Shown: positions 1 to 12,151, counted from the stretch's first letter. The stretch: DNA of 64,000 nucleotides from Anodontia alba (GCA_964016985.1 OZ024821.1:88902535-88966534); one strand, 5' to 3'. Notes: a model not told the origin generated them from the letters alone. Numbers and translations are program-made.

Positions 1-1060
1 ATCCACGAAACCCCTGAAAAACTGGATCTAAAACAAAACAAACTTTTGATGCCTAAACCTACTTAACGAAATCCTACTTACCCAACAACACTTACCTTAC
101 AACCTATGAAATAAAACTGAAATAAGTCACAAAGAATCTATTTTACCTCTCTGACAAAGACTGGACCTAAAGAAACTGACCTCTAAACCTCTGACAACCT
201 GAAATACTTGCCCTGAAAAAAATCCTCTGTCAGCTAAACCTTGAAATCACTTGATACCCAAACCTGAAGAAATCCTCTGACATTTAAACCTTGAAACCTC
301 TGACACACCTAACAAAAGAATCCAAAGCAATGCTCTGACAACCAAACTCTTACAAATATACAAGAGCCTGAAGAAACTCTCTGAAACAAACTGTAAACCC
401 ACAAAAACTCAAAAACAGGATTTGAAGAAACCTTTTGATACCAAAACCTCTGACAAACAGACTATATATGAAGAAACCTTTCAATACCTAAACTATAAAA
501 CCCTCTGACAAACAAACACAGGGGGCCTGAAGAAGCACTTTAACATCTTAAACAGACTGTCAGTTGAAAACTCTGACAATAAACACTTAAACATCTTTGA
601 CAAACACATTGACAGTTTGAAAACATCTGACAACAAAACCTTGACAAAACTCAGATACCTGATCTCCTGAAAAAATTAACAAGAATATCCATGCAACTCA
701 TTTGATAAAAAAACTGAGAGACTACACCTAAATATAATAAAACAACCCTCTGACACCTTGAAACCCTCTGACAAACAAAAAGACAGGACCTGAAAATACC
801 CACTGATACCTGAACTCCTGAAGATGTGAAACAAATCCATGGAACTTCTTTGATTAAAACAGAATGACAACACCTCGTAAACATAGTAAAACAACATTCT
901 CACACATAAACCTTGAAACTCTCTTACCAAGAAGGAGGGACCTGAAGAAACCTTCCAACATCTTAACACCTGACAAAGTGAAACAAAAGTTCCCAGAAGT
1001 TTTTTTGCTAAAAGTTAGAAGACTACATTTGAAGAATTGCTCTGACATCTAAACTTTGAC
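1..1060. repeat. Degenerate minisatellite rich in CTCTGACA
   Basis: The octamer CTCTGACA or a one-base variant recurs every 30-70 bases. It is joined by recurring AAACCTTGAAA, CCTGAAGAAA and CCTAAACC phrases. No fixed period is left, so this is an old, diverged tandem array. It runs off the left edge. Short open frames here are by-products of the repeat and are not called as genes. Confidence 0.6.
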
Positions 1061-1121
1061 TTTGACTGAAATTTTACAGTCAACAACTTTAAAGTCATTT
1101 CTAGCCAGTCTACCTATTCGC

Positions 1122-1260
1122 TGTAACTGGGCATGCTTAGTCTTCTAAGCGGTTAACCAGTACTTTGTGCACATACATATACCAATAACTGACAAATGAC
1201 CTTCTTGAATCAGCAGAGTTTGAGTTGGAACTCAACTCAGTTCAAATAAAGCTGGTCATT
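1122..1260 (-). repeat. Eroded SINE fragment (tail half)
   Basis: The stretch contains the reverse complement of the tail of the intact SINE at 53342-53647: GGCATGCTTAGTCTTCTAAGCGG, cut here to its recognisable part CTTAGTCTTCTAAGCGG, then a cagtaactgacaact-like block. The tRNA-like head is missing. Confidence 0.5.
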
Positions 1261-1261
1261 T

Positions 1262-1512
1262 AATTAACCTACTCACACTTTTCCTAGGCAGGCTTGGCCC
1301 TCTAAGTGATTAACCAGTACTTGTGCACTTACTTCCGCCAGTAACTGACAACTGTTCTTCTTAAATCAGTGGAAGGGGAGAAGGACTGTAGAAATGATTT
1401 CATGATCAATCTCAACAAAGTTATGTGGCCGAGCTGAAATTCCATCTTGTGACCCCTGAATTTGCTGTCAGATGTATTACTGACTGCTATGGAGCCCAGC
1501 TGAATTAGCTGA
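1262..1512 (-). repeat. SINE-related copy, reverse orientation
   Basis: Shares with the SINE at 53342-53647 (read in reverse) the blocks CAGGCTTGGCCCTCTAAG, GCCAGTAACTGACAACTG and TTTCATGATCAATCTC. The outer end reads CTATGGAGCCCAGCTG instead of the tRNA-like head of the full copies. It is therefore either a different subfamily or a diverged head. Confidence 0.5.
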
Positions 1513-2478
1513 AGAGTAGAATGACCACAGAAATTATATAATGATCAGCTGTCATGAAAGCTGTGTGGCCAAGGTGGGATTCCAACTTACAACCAGGCAT
1601 GCTATGGACTGCTTTATGGATCCCAGCACCTAAACCTTGAAACTTGTTTGATATGAGTCAATGTTAAACAGTCTTGTCAACTTCCATGTTGAACCATCTC
1701 CCACAGATATAGTTAAAATGCCTCCGAGTCAGTGGGACTTTTATTAGACCTAACAAACTCTAATCCTGCATAAGGTTACTAGCAACTCTGTTGCAGAGGC
1801 ACCAAATAGCTCATCTGTTTTGGAAGCCCCAGTGAGTGGGGACTATTTGCATAATTCAGTTAAGCCCTATAAGACCTGCTCAGGAAAAGTACTGGTATTT
1901 TCTATAATATAAGTCTGTAGTCATACTGATCTACTCTGTATTTAACAAACCATCTTTACTGGATGTATCCATTCAAAAATTTGGTCAACATTGGTCACAG
2001 AGTACAGGAGTGATGCTCCAGACAAGGTCTCAGATGGACACAAGGTCAGTGTTTACACATGAATTGCTGTGATCTAATACTGGTAGTGGACACAGTACAA
2101 ACTTAACCCATTATCTGAATTTGGTCAGCCCAGGCCATATACTACAAGAAATAAACTTAGATATTTTTTCTGTAAGATCAGTATAAAGGTTGCAGTAACC
2201 TAAATTTGTTACACACCTTCTTTACTAGATTAGCCTGCCAGGGGGTGGGCATGCATTATCCTGCTGGAAAAGGTTGAAGTTTGGGTGCTGGCACATAAAA
2301 AAAAAAGAATTAGACTTTTGAGTACCTCCTCAACTAAACTTGTCATCAGACTGCCATCAATCATTACCAGAGTATTTCTGTAGTGTCATGTGATAGTATC
2401 ATGGGATATCAGCCCACACCATAACACCACCTCTGCCACAACAATTATTTGACAAACATTTTGCATAGGGTTACCCCA
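1513..2478. other. Intergenic sequence, no supported feature
   Basis: No long open frame, no recognisable RNA gene and no clear repeat structure apart from a short poly-A run near 2300. CTGCTTTATGGATCCCAGC near 1610 echoes the end of the neighbouring SINE relatives. Confidence 0.4.
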
Positions 2479-2483
2479 TCAGA

Positions 2484-2712
2484 TGCCACGCATTCCTGGG
2501 CAAGCTTTGTCCTCTATGTGGTAAATCAGTACTTTGTGCCAGTAACTGACAACTGCCCTTCTTGAATTAGTGGAAGTGGAAGACTGACACAGAACTGATT
2601 TCATGATCACTCTCTACAAAACTTATGTTACCAAGCTGGGATTCCAACTTGCAATCTGGACCTGCAGTCAGATGTGTTATTATATTATGTATTACTGACT
2701 GTGCTATGGAGC
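2484..2712 (-). repeat. SINE-related copy, reverse orientation
   Basis: Same blocks as at 1262-1512: CTGGGCAAGCTTTGTCC, GCCAGTAACTGACAACTGCC and TTTCATGATCACTCTC, ending in CTATGGAGCCCAGCC. It probably belongs to the same subfamily. Confidence 0.5.
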
Positions 2713-3069
2713 CCAGCCACCCTGTTTAGTAAAATCAAGACTCATTGGAACATGACAGCCCGCCACTGATTTTGCATCCACTGGAGATGTTGGCACCATC
2801 TAACACCATTACAATGACATTAGGTCATCAAAATATTGCCCTGGCTTGGGCATTTTGCTGTCAGCCCCAATTCACATAGACATCATTTAACTTTTGGACT
2901 GCTTATTCTTAAGGCATGTCTACCTGACGTCTTTCATGCTTTAATGTAGGCATGATGAAATATGTTATACCCTGGCAATGATCTATAAAGCTTGTAGCAT
3001 TTCGGACTGATCTAACCTCATTACTGTTATATAAACTGCCATGCAATCTCCCACAAGTCAGTCACAGCT

Positions 3070-3245
3070 CCAGATAAGATGCTTTTTTTAACCAAAAAGT
3101 AGATATTTTTCTTATTCTTCCATGAAAACATGAGGTACTCATTAGAATGGCCTCATCAAGATGCTTCTAATAAGTACCCACAACATATGTTTTCATGGAG
3201 AAATAAGAAAATATTATGTAGATACCCCTTCTTATCTGGGTCTAT
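3070..3245. mobile_element. MITE-A hairpin
   Basis: A fold-back element. The left arm has TTCTTCCATGAAAACATG and GTACTCATTAGAA. The right arm has TTCTAATAAGTACCCAC and CATATGTTTTCATGGAG, the reverse complement. The outer ends CAGATAAGATGC and CTTATCTGG are also inverted. It is non-coding; the open frame across it is a by-product of the palindrome. Other copies are at 41.1, 44.6, 48.9, 52.6, 61.2 and 61.7 kb. Confidence 0.75.
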
Positions 3246-3717
3246 ACAAGCCTTCCTCTATCATGCCCACAACTTGCTTATGTTCATCTCACATGGGTCC
3301 TGTTGTTTTTTTTCTGTATGGAATTTAGCTGAGCAATGTCATGGCTTCTTTTGCAAAGCTTTTATATGCATTACTGATTACAGAAGTCAATCATGATATC
3401 CATGATTTATGTGATTTAGTCCATGTAACACATTTTGCATGTTGCTGCCAAAAAATCACTAAATTTCTGAAGGCCATACCTGGGTAAAGGAAATGTGAAA
3501 AATTGTGACCAAAACTTGCCCTAAAATTTGCATTAGCCCACCTAACTACATGTTTGTTATTGACAACCCTAACCTACCTTTACATTAGACGACTATGCAC
3601 TAGCATTGTACTTGTTCATCATTAGCAGAGTCTGTAAAAGAAAAAAGAAAATGTCAGGCACCAATATCACAAAATGTCTCCAACCTTCTTGATAAGAACT
3701 ATAAACCTTTACAAAAG

Positions 3718-3914
3718 TTAACACTTTCACACTGAGTAAAAATTACAGCAGACAACATTTTGAAATATTTTTCTTATTTTTTCCAGAAAATAGGATTTGA
3801 CCTTTCATGCAAGTTGACAATTTGTATGAAGTGTCAGACCCCATTTTTGAGGAAAAAAAAAAGAAAATTATCATTAGTTTGTTGACTGTGGATTTGGCCT
3901 GTTGCACCAGGTTA
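3718..3914. mobile_element. MITE-G copy with a TTAA end
   Basis: Starts at TTAA, then AGCAGACAACATTTTG and a hairpin whose arms carry GGATTTGAC and its partner GTGTCAGACCCC. The right boundary is TTAG instead of TTAA. It matches the better preserved copy at 43542-43719. Confidence 0.6.
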
Positions 3915-4531
3915 GTTTAAAGTTTGACTTTATTCTATGTGGTATTGGGGCCTCAATATCAAGTAATGGCTATGTGCTATGATCAGTAAGTACATAGTTA
4001 AGAAAGATATTAATCATTAGACACAAATACCATCACAATAATTGCTCAGGAGGCAAGGGGTGCAAATCCCTTTTAGCTTCTTCTAGATACAACTTTAGAG
4101 ATTTCAATTTCTGTAAGAATATTAAAACTAAAAATATAGTATATGCAAATTAAAGAATAAAAGTACCATGCAAATATACCTTAAACTGAAAAAAGTTAGT
4201 GAACTATGAAACTTTAGTGTAGCCAAAAATGAAAAAACTGCCTTAGCCCTCTAAAAAGACTGCAAACTTGACAAACAGTTCAGAAATTTCTCTGACAATG
4301 ACCCGACATTCTCAAATTTCCACAATCTCCCTGACATTTTTCAAAATTAATAGATCACATAGCTCTAGATAAGAGAAGTTATTAGGTGAACAGTTTTTTT
4401 CTTATTTCTCCATGAAAAACAAATGTTGTGGGTACTCATTAGAAGCACCTTGGATACTTTAAAAATGAAAGTCCAAAATTAGACTATTGAAAGAACTGTT
4501 TGTGTTGATAAACAGAAGTTCCTTTGATAAA

Positions 4532-4751
4532 TTAAATGCTTAGCACTCTGCGTAAATTTTTGTTAGCAGAGGACTTATTGAAATATTTTTTCTAATTTAT
4601 CCCGGAAAGAGGTTTTGACATTTCATGCAAATTGTCTCCAATGAATGGAGACAATTTGCATGAAATGTCATATACTGTTTTCTTGGAAAAATGAGAAGAA
4701 TATCACCAATTTGTGGTCTGCTGAATTTGCCCAGAGAGCCACAAAGGTTAA
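4532..4751. mobile_element. MITE-G copy flanked by TTAA
   Basis: TTAA at both boundaries. The centre is a near-perfect palindrome, CATGCAAATTGTCTCC against GGAGACAATTTGCATG. TTAA target duplications are typical of piggyBac-type transposases, so a piggyBac-mobilised MITE is the likely origin. The transposase source is inferred. Confidence 0.65.
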
Positions 4752-5097
4752 TGATATCTTTAAACATTTTATACATCAACATCTAAATACTGTATATGTT
4801 TTTTGCCCGGTCATCAAATGTGGACACATAACAAGTTCCATAGCAAAAGGACAAACTGAATGCCAACAGTGAAGAACTAGAAAAACATACTAACAAGAAA
4901 GCCTCATCTGTACCATTACTATTGGGCAGTATTATCCACTTGCCTCAGTGCATGTGAAGTGTCATTTCAGCATATAGACTAAATGTTCTTAAGAACTGTG
5001 ATCTGAGAAATGCTGGTATAATGTTCAAATCTGGGAACCCATCCAGCAATGTAAAATGAATTTGCTGCAAAAGAATTAAAGATATTGTAATATTATT

Positions 5098-5382
5098 TGT
5101 TTGTGTTGAGGTTTTATGGCCCATCAACTCTACGGGGTTATGTCAAGCGCAGTCAGTTTACCTAACCACACTTTTACTTGACAGGCTTATTGTGCACGTT
5201 CTTCCGCCAGCAACTGACAACTGCCCTTCTTGAATTAGCATAAAAAATAAGGGAGAGAATGACCATAGAAAATATTTAATGATGAAATCTTCATGAATGT
5301 ATGTTGGCGACCCGGCAAGGGTTGAACCTACAATCTCCCGATCACTAGTCAGACCCGCATCCAACTAAGCCACCAAGGCCGA
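5098..5382 (-). mobile_element. tRNA-derived SINE, reverse, nearly full length
   Basis: Read on the minus strand it has the tRNA-like head with GGCTTAGTTGGATGCGGG (A-box region) and GTTCAACCC-like B-box sequence. The body GACAACTGCCCTTCTTGAA and the tail GGTAAACTGACTGCGC and GGGCCATAAAACCTCAACAC follow. It is the same family as 53342-53647, somewhat diverged. The minus-strand open frame over it is not a gene. Confidence 0.75.
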
Positions 5383-5389
5383 TAAAATA

Positions 5390-6690
5390 AAAAGAACTTA
5401 ATTGCACCTGTGAGAGAGTAAGAACTGTCATCCTTGTTTAGCTCAGTAACATGAAACAATCAGTGAAGTGAAAACTAACAGACTGGGCATAAGGGTGTAA
5501 GTAAGTAGGACAAACAATCAGAGAGACATTGTCACACCTAAGTTGCTCATGCTAGCACATTTGTGTTATGAAATACGGTACTGAAGTTTGAGTGTACAGC
5601 AGCATAGCTATGAACATATATGTGTTTTTGTTTAGGAATGACAGGCTTTGACAATGATTTCTGGACTTAACCACTGACTTTAAGTTTAATAACTTAGGCA
5701 TTTCACAGATAATAAAAGATGCAATATAATGCACAAGAAGGTAATTTCAAGAAAATGATGGGTAAACAACAGAACTAACAACCAGCAACGGTAAAGTTCA
5801 TATCTATTATAACGGACACATTTCAGTATATCCAATACCTTTTTCAAGATAAAGTAAGCACTGTTTTTATCTACTGAAGTCATAAAACTGGTCATTAGGA
5901 ATCATGTGATCTAATAGTTTAAAAAACAGGAACATGGAAGTTGCTTAAAAACAATCATTAATGGCTGTTATAGATCGGTTATGATTAGGTAAAGAGTAGA
6001 CTGATCTTAGAAAGAAGAAGGTATTAGAAACAGGCTTTATTTTTAACTCCTAAAAACATAAACTTTAAAAGCAGTCACAGCCTTGTTCATATTGTTTATA
6101 ACCTCATCTTAGCAGTTGGTCTCAGCTGAGCTGATCTCAGTTTCAGAAGTATATTCAGTACTACAGATAATTATTTTTCCAACCAGAATTGTACTGGTCA
6201 AATGTAAAGCCAATCAGTAATGGCGAAAACTAGGATTCTAGAATCAGTATCCATGTTGTGGACAGCATAATAGCATAATTGTAATAGTTCTTTATCATTG
6301 TCTAACAAAAATATTTATGATATTTGCGTTCTGATAGATTAGTGTGACGTTGAAGGAATGTGTCTTTCGAGGCAGTGGTCTACAAAAAAAGCATATCAAC
6401 ATGTGTAGCTGCTCTTCAGATTTTCACTATATTTTCTTACATCACAGGCACCTCCATGCCGTCACAGACATCTCCAGTTGTTTTTTAGAGAACCCAGCCT
6501 AATTTGGAGTTTATCTTATCATTTATAATATGAAAAGCCTTCTCTTCAGTTCTATTTATTCATGTATACAAAATGGTCATTTTGGACAAACTTTAGTTCT
6601 CTGATGGTATTTAACCTATTATTTTCTTATTTGTGGAGGATTTTTCAGTGCAATTCTGTCAATGTTTTAGGAAAAAAATAATTAAAAAAA
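5390..6690. other. Intergenic sequence, no supported feature
   Basis: AT-rich with scattered stops in all frames. I see no exon-like frame with splice signals and no clear repeat. A few short frames of about 60 codons are within chance expectation. Confidence 0.4.
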
Positions 6691-6693
6691 AAA

Positions 6694-7310
6694 TTGGCTT
6701 GTGGTGGGTCCTACTAATCACCCCATGGCATCCCACGGCACTAAATTATTTCATTGTATTTATTAATAAAATGCTGAAATTACTCCAGGGTATTTTTATG
6801 TATCAAAATTTGTTTTTGTGATGGTTTAAGACATTAACCTTACTTCAAGCAATTATCTCGGGGTGCCTAAACACCAAGATTTAAACTGACGCTAAAATAT
6901 AGCAAAGAGACCATGGTGTAAGTTGAGAGTCTATCCAAAATAAGTTTTAACTTAAAATTACATCATATATTCAAGTTCAAACACAAGTCATCAATACAAA
7001 TACTCTGTTTATTTAGATAGAGACAAGTATTACAAAACTATTACTGGCCATTTAAAACACATATTTTATGGAAAATATACATATATTTTGATGCCATGTG
7101 GTGAAAAAAATTATGAGAGTTTTAGACATAATATTTTAAATCAAACACAAGTCATCATCAATATAAATCTCTGTTTATTAAGATGAAGACGTCCATTACA
7201 AAACTATTCCTGTCCATCTATAACATATTTTATGATAAAAATGCATATATTTTGATGCCGTGGGGTGCCATGGGGTACCATGGGGTGATTAGTAGGACCG
7301 GCTTGCGGTA
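6694..7310. mobile_element. Putative element with 45-bp inverted ends and an internal direct repeat
   Basis: The left end (6694-6740) contains GGTCCTACTAATCACCCCAT. The right end (7257-7309) contains ATGGGGTGATTAGTAGGACC, its exact inverse. Inside, a block beginning AAACACAAGTCATCA and ending ATATATTTTGATGCC occurs twice, near 6978-7100 and 7143-7263, in direct orientation about 165 bp apart. No coding capacity. The superfamily cannot be assigned because no target duplication is evident. Confidence 0.55.
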
Positions 7311-7489
7311 GTTATGAGTACCCGGAGGCACAGCACTTTTAATGGGTACCCACACGATATGTTTTATGGAATTAGAGAAAATTATGCATTCTGGCCAAAT
7401 ACTCCTCCTAACAAGTCCTTTGGTTCTTTGTTCCACATGTATCTTTTTTCAGCCTTTCCCGGGTAACTCCATTTATATACAAGTCCCAG

Positions 7490-7996
7490 AAATGGGTTAA
7501 GCATTATTGGAAGATAGATAGATATATTTTGGAATATGTGACAGACATGTTGAGTAATCTTGGATGGCGGTTGCTTGAGCTTCGGCGTTATGATTCGCGT
7601 ATCGCAACGTTTTATAAAATCGTGTATGGACTGGTCGCAATACCAGTTCCTCCATATTTTAAACGTACCATGATACAAACACGCCATCATCCTCTTGCTT
7701 ACAGGCAGATCCATACTTCTGTCAGTTATTACTACTATTCATTCTTCCCAATGACGGTTATTCTCTGGAACTGGTTACCAGCTGATCTCGTCCTTGATTC
7801 AGATTTTGACTCTTTCAAACAAGGAGTCAGCAAGATCAACCACACACTCCCTTAGGGAGTTTAACACTAACCGTATCATCTATGCCCAACATAATTTTAC
7901 ACTTTTATGCTGCACTATCTCACTTTTTCTTCTCTTACTAACACACCGTGCGCAGCACATTCAAATAATACTCGTAAGAGGGTTTTGAATTATGAG

Positions 7997-8029
<33 letters not shown>

Positions 8030-8030
8030 G
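7490..8030 (+). mobile_element. 3' end of a LINE (5'-truncated)
   Basis: A non-LTR retrotransposon fragment: the last part of the reverse-transcriptase ORF (7529-7855), about 140 bases of 3' UTR, then a (GATA)n tail at 8001-8030. The 5' side is lost, as is usual for LINE insertions that terminate early. A microsatellite-like tail in place of poly-A occurs in several LINE clades. Confidence 0.7.
7529..7855 (+). pseudogene. Non-LTR reverse transcriptase, C-terminal fragment
   Basis: About 108 residues open to a stop at 7853-7855. The pattern LGWRLLELRR..SR...FYKIVYGLV, then HHPLAYRQIHTS, then YYYYSFFPMTVILWNWLP is the conserved tail seen after the RT domain in many animal LINE polyproteins. 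The catalytic RT motifs and the endonuclease are absent, so this piece cannot transpose. The methionine at 7529 lies within the original polyprotein and is not a true start. The frame itself is intact, which suggests a fairly recent insertion. Confidence 0.75.
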
Positions 8031-9300
8031 GGAATCAAAGTACTGCAACAACAACAACAAAAAGCAACAACAACAACAAAATACTTTCAAGATATTCCTG
8101 AAAATCATACTTATGAACTGGCAATATTATTATTCATATAAAAATAAACTTACGTCTATTTCTTCAAGCGCATACACCCTCAACTGAAATTACGTATATG
8201 TGTTCACTTCGTCAACTCTGCCTGACTCAAACCAATGAACAATGCTCCGAGGAACAATGGCTTTTACACGTGTTCAAAAAAACAATTCACGAAATGCACG
8301 CTTTGTCATATACCGCTTTGTCAGGGAGCAACAGCGAGCATAGTCCCAGATAAGAGGAGTAATCAGATAAATATTTACCTTCTGTCTCCACAAATACATT
8401 CATTTTGACAGTGTATGTACCGAATAGAAGCACCGAAGTGGGGTGCATCTAAATATTAAAACTTAACCATGTTTATTTTGGGGAATATTAAGAAAAACAT
8501 AAACGCTCTTTTGTTAAAAAGATGACTTATCTAGAGTAAAAATCTAGAGCTACGAGAGAATAATGGGCTGATAAAAAAAGTTCACTGCCTTTCAGGCTGT
8601 CCAAAAAGTACTGTATTTTTTTAATCTAAGTATCTGGACGGAGGGCAGACCATATCAAACTGCCCCAAGTCTGCAGTATCTGCTGCAATTAACACGACAC
8701 TATAACCATGTTGTCAAACAATTTAGGTTAAGCATACAGTAAACAGACTCTCTCTCTCTCTCAGGCTTGGGGGTGGGGGCGCGGGCGGGTGGGGAGGTGG
8801 GAAGAAAGCACGTTTGTAGCATTTATAGAAAGCGTATGCATATACCCCAGACCAGGCTGCGGTATAATGAATTAATAGAGGACGCAAGATAGTATCGAGG
8901 CGCATAGGCTTAAAATTGTGGGATTAGACAGTTTGTGACATCTGATGTTATTTTTTATTATTATTATTATTTTACTAGACAGTGCAATGACTTCAGCAGT
9001 TGACATTATCCTCTCGAGAGGAACATATCATTCACAAATTTCCTGACAAGGGCCAGAATAAGACAACCCAGGCAGCAAAAAATATGGCCTACTACAATAA
9101 AGCAACCCTAGAGAGCACCTGGGATTACGATCTGCTTTAGATTTGTACTAACATGACTTAGAATGCCTCGAAATCTATTTCGTTTGCACATAACTAAAAC
9201 GTTGGTACAACGCCCGCGCCACCATTTTCTTGAGAAGAATGGTCATGATACAGATAACTCCTATTTAATGTTTTTGAACACAAACAATTATTTGGGACAT
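8031..9300. other. Intergenic sequence with low-complexity patches
   Basis: Contains a CAACAACAA stretch near 8045-8080, a short (CT)n at 8747-8762 followed by a G-rich patch, and a (TTA)n stretch near 8950. No gene-like frame. A stretch near 8345 (CCCAGATAAGAGGAGTAATCAGATAAATATT) begins with CCCAGATAAGAGGAG, which resembles a MITE-A end. Confidence 0.4.
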
Positions 9301-9315
9301 TTTTGGACGTGAAGC

Positions 9316-9318
<3 letters not shown>

Positions 9319-9349
<31 letters not shown>
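9319..9349. repeat. (TG)n microsatellite
   Basis: Uninterrupted GT repeat. Confidence 0.9.
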
Positions 9350-9351
<2 letters not shown>

Positions 9352-9621
9352 GAGCGGTGGGTCTGTAAGTCAGGGTTTGTAACTTTGAAGGTGTCTAAGT
9401 ACGCAGGCTGTTCCGTGTAAAGGCTCGTTTACAGTTAGGAAATTCTCCCGGTATCTCAAGAATACAAATGTTGAGTGTTATTGTAGAGAAATTTGCTTAT
9501 TTTATCATGAAAATGTGTGTTGTGTGTAGTCATTAGATTCGCCTTATCGGGGCAATTCTAATGAGTACACTCCAAGGAGCAATTTTCCTCTTTTCCACAC
9601 TATTTTGTTACATGTTGTTGG

Positions 9622-9714
9622 ATTCCCATACTAAAACAGGGACCAGGTTTTCCTTAGAGATAAGCGGTTATTCGAGATAAGCAAAGTCGAGATAACGAGT
9701 CGACTGTACACGGA
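9622..9714. mobile_element. Terminal fragment of the Tigger-like family
   Basis: CGAGATAAGCAAAGTCGAGATAACGAG, of which GTCGAGATAACGAG is the diagnostic part, is followed by TCGACTGTA. This is the right terminus of the complete element at 54428-55829, which ends TCGAGATATCGAGAGTCGACTG. No matching left end is visible nearby, so it is a solo end or an old truncated copy. Confidence 0.5.
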
Positions 9715-9830
9715 TTTTCTCTTATGCGGGAGAATACCGAGGTTCCAAACCGTCCTGCGCATTTACGTAGTGCAGTCTGGATGATTGCTACTCAGATAGT
9801 CAATGATTGTCATTTTTCGGATGAGCTTAT

Positions 9831-9914
<84 letters not shown>
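9831..9914. repeat. (CA)n(TA)n microsatellite
   Basis: A CA run passes directly into a TA run. The open frames across it are simple-repeat artefacts. Confidence 0.95.
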
Positions 9915-9916
<2 letters not shown>

Positions 9917-10265
9917 CAACAATGAAAACCATTCAGATTGCAGATGGGCCTGGGTCTTCGTTGTTTGCATGTGAGTTTGAAGACTGAGTTCGATATTACC
10001 ATATTTACCCTATGTTTTCGGAGAGTCAGACAGACTTATGCAAACAGTGTAGACCCATGTCAGACGCCACCGAACGCGGCGCCTGATCATTGTCTACACT
10101 GTTTTCCACTCATCAGTCAATGTTTTAAACATATCAGTAGATAAATGAACTTCTTCAAACTTTAGAATAACAACAGCAAGGAGTTAAGGTGCCCAAATGC
10201 TTCGAGTAAATGCAGTATAACGACCTGAAACAGCGACGCTGCCGAGTCGCCTTCGCCGGTTTTAT

Positions 10266-10555
<290 letters not shown>

Positions 10556-10824
10556 GAAGTATTTTTTCTCTGCTGTGAATTATCGTCGATTCTAACAATT
10601 GCCAATATTCCCAATATTACTCTGCAACAAATCACGGGGCGGAAGCGCGCCCCGCGCTAGCTTGAGCCGTTCCGACGTAATTTTGACACTTTGTCTCGTT
10701 TCAACGACGTAAGGCGTTTTTACGTTTTTCTCTCGCGTCAACAACATAAGAAATGCATGTAAACGTCAGCGTGCATGTAATTCCATTAAAAACTATATAT
10801 CACCAAGGCGGTTCTAACGAGTAC

Positions 10825-11150
10825 CACAATGTATAGAAGCACAAAGAGACAGGGCTTTCTCAAAGTGCATAAATGATAAAAACGATCAAATAGACAAACA
10901 ATATGCTGTACTCTTTAATTCAGCTTCGACAAACAATAATGGGATTATATCAGGAATGCAAATGTCTAATTATTTTGTGTGTGTGTGTGTGTGTGTTTTG
11001 TTGTTGTTGTTTTTTGGTGTTTTTTTTTTCAGACGAATGTAAATACTGTCTATAATGTGGAATGCAAACATTTCTCCTATGTTGTATTTTATTTGAAAAT
11101 ACTGAATTACTATAACCATGATTTATTTAAGTGTTATTGCTGTAAATTGT
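10825..11150. repeat. Duplicated flanking block, copy 1
   Basis: Aligns in the same order with 13465-13700. Shared landmarks are AGAAGCACAAAGAGACAGG, ATAGACAAACAATAT, GTACTCTTTAATTCA, GAATGCAAATGTC, CGAATGTAAATA.TGTCTATAA and TTTGAAAATACTGAATTA. A (GT)n and T-rich stretch at 10977-11031 is present only here. Gene A lies between the two copies. No coding frame. Confidence 0.65.
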
Positions 11151-11327
11151 GGTAATAATTCTATGAAGACCATTGTCGCCTACACTTTTGAATACATTTA
11201 CTTGTCTCAGATAGTATTATGAAATTCTCTGCTACTTATCGTATTTATCCTAAATATTGTTACCCATACTTTACCTTATACTTACACTTTTACTACCTGT
11301 TGATATATCCTACACTGCTGGATGGGA

Positions 11328-11425
11328 GACAATCAGTGTAGACCTTAATCAGACTCTGCGTTCTGCGGAGCCTGGTCTACGGTGTTTGTTCAGGCATGAG
11401 TTTGTCCGAATACCTAAGTAAATAT
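11328..11425. mobile_element. MITE-C-like hairpin, right part
   Basis: Contains CAGTGTAGACCTTAATCAGA, a short loop, then TCTACGGTGTTTGTTCAGGC and GTCCGAATACCTAAG. These are the core and right terminus of MITE-C. The left terminus is diverged (GTTACCCATACTTTACC upstream). Confidence 0.6.
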
Positions 11426-11575
11426 GATAATGCCATTACGTTACTAAATGTTTAGTGTATTCAGATGATTGTTATGGTGTTTACTGTGTTTATGGTGTAC
11501 TGTCTGCTTGCCAATAAAATTGATTGGATTGTTTCCCCGTGGGTTTTACAGCAACTTTCGAACTAACTAATATGG

Positions 11576-11686
11576 TACCCAGTAAGCTTTCTTTATAAAT
11601 CTAAAGCGGGCCGTTATCGGCCCGTCAGGTTAGCTGACGGACCGATATCGGCATGCTGTAGATTTATAAAGAATGCTAGCTGGGTA
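11576..11686. mobile_element. MITE-E palindrome
   Basis: About 111 bp. The arms TTATAAATCTAAAGCGGGCC and CGGCATGCTGTAGATTTATAA bracket the core CGTTATCGGCCCGTCAGG..CTGACGGACCGATATCGG. Ends are TACCCAGTAAGC and GCTAGCTGGGTA. Other copies are at 29375 and 34517. Non-coding. Confidence 0.75.
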
Positions 11687-11834
11687 TCTATTGTATTTTT
11701 TTTTTTTTTTTTTCAGAAAATAGATGCTAGTTTTTCCAGCAAACCCTCTCTTACGCACACAAACCCTCTCCTAAGAGACTATATTTGCCTAACATGACAA
11801 ACTCTATCAAATCCTATTTTCTGTGAAAAAAAAA

Positions 11835-11869
<35 letters not shown>

Positions 11870-12070
11870 ATGTAATTAGTCCGATCTATTAATTAGGCCA
11901 TGAGAGTGCGAAGGTTTAAATTGTTATAAAAATATTCCATGTTCCAAGAATCTTAGCCAAGAAAAAAAGAATCTTAGCCAAGAAAAAAAACTAAGGTCAT
12001 GGGCCGTTGTACGAAAATGAAAGCGACGCATGGGGCGCGGTTTGTAACCAAAGACAACAAACAATTGGAT

Positions 12071-12106
12071 TTCTTTCGAGGTATATGATGGTCCATATTT
12101 TGGACC
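12071..12106 (-). terminator. Histone-like 3' element of gene A (stem-loop + purine box)
   Basis: On the minus strand, 45 nt after the stop, GGTCCAAAATATGGACC can form a 6-bp stem (GGTCCA/TGGACC) with a 5-nt loop. After exactly 11 nt comes CGAAAGAA. The same geometry follows genes B and C. Replication-dependent histone genes end in a 16-nt stem-loop followed by a purine-rich downstream element with an AAGAAAGA-like sequence. The loop here (AAATA) does not match the histone UUUC loop, so SLBP binding is uncertain. Confidence 0.5.
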
Positions 12107-12151
12107 AAGCAATAAGTGGCTTTCCGGCCAAACGTCGGCTCATTGACTTTA

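Noticed and set aside
7382..7714. Minus-strand 110-codon frame
   Set aside because: It is the antisense shadow of the LINE reverse-transcriptase fragment on the plus strand.
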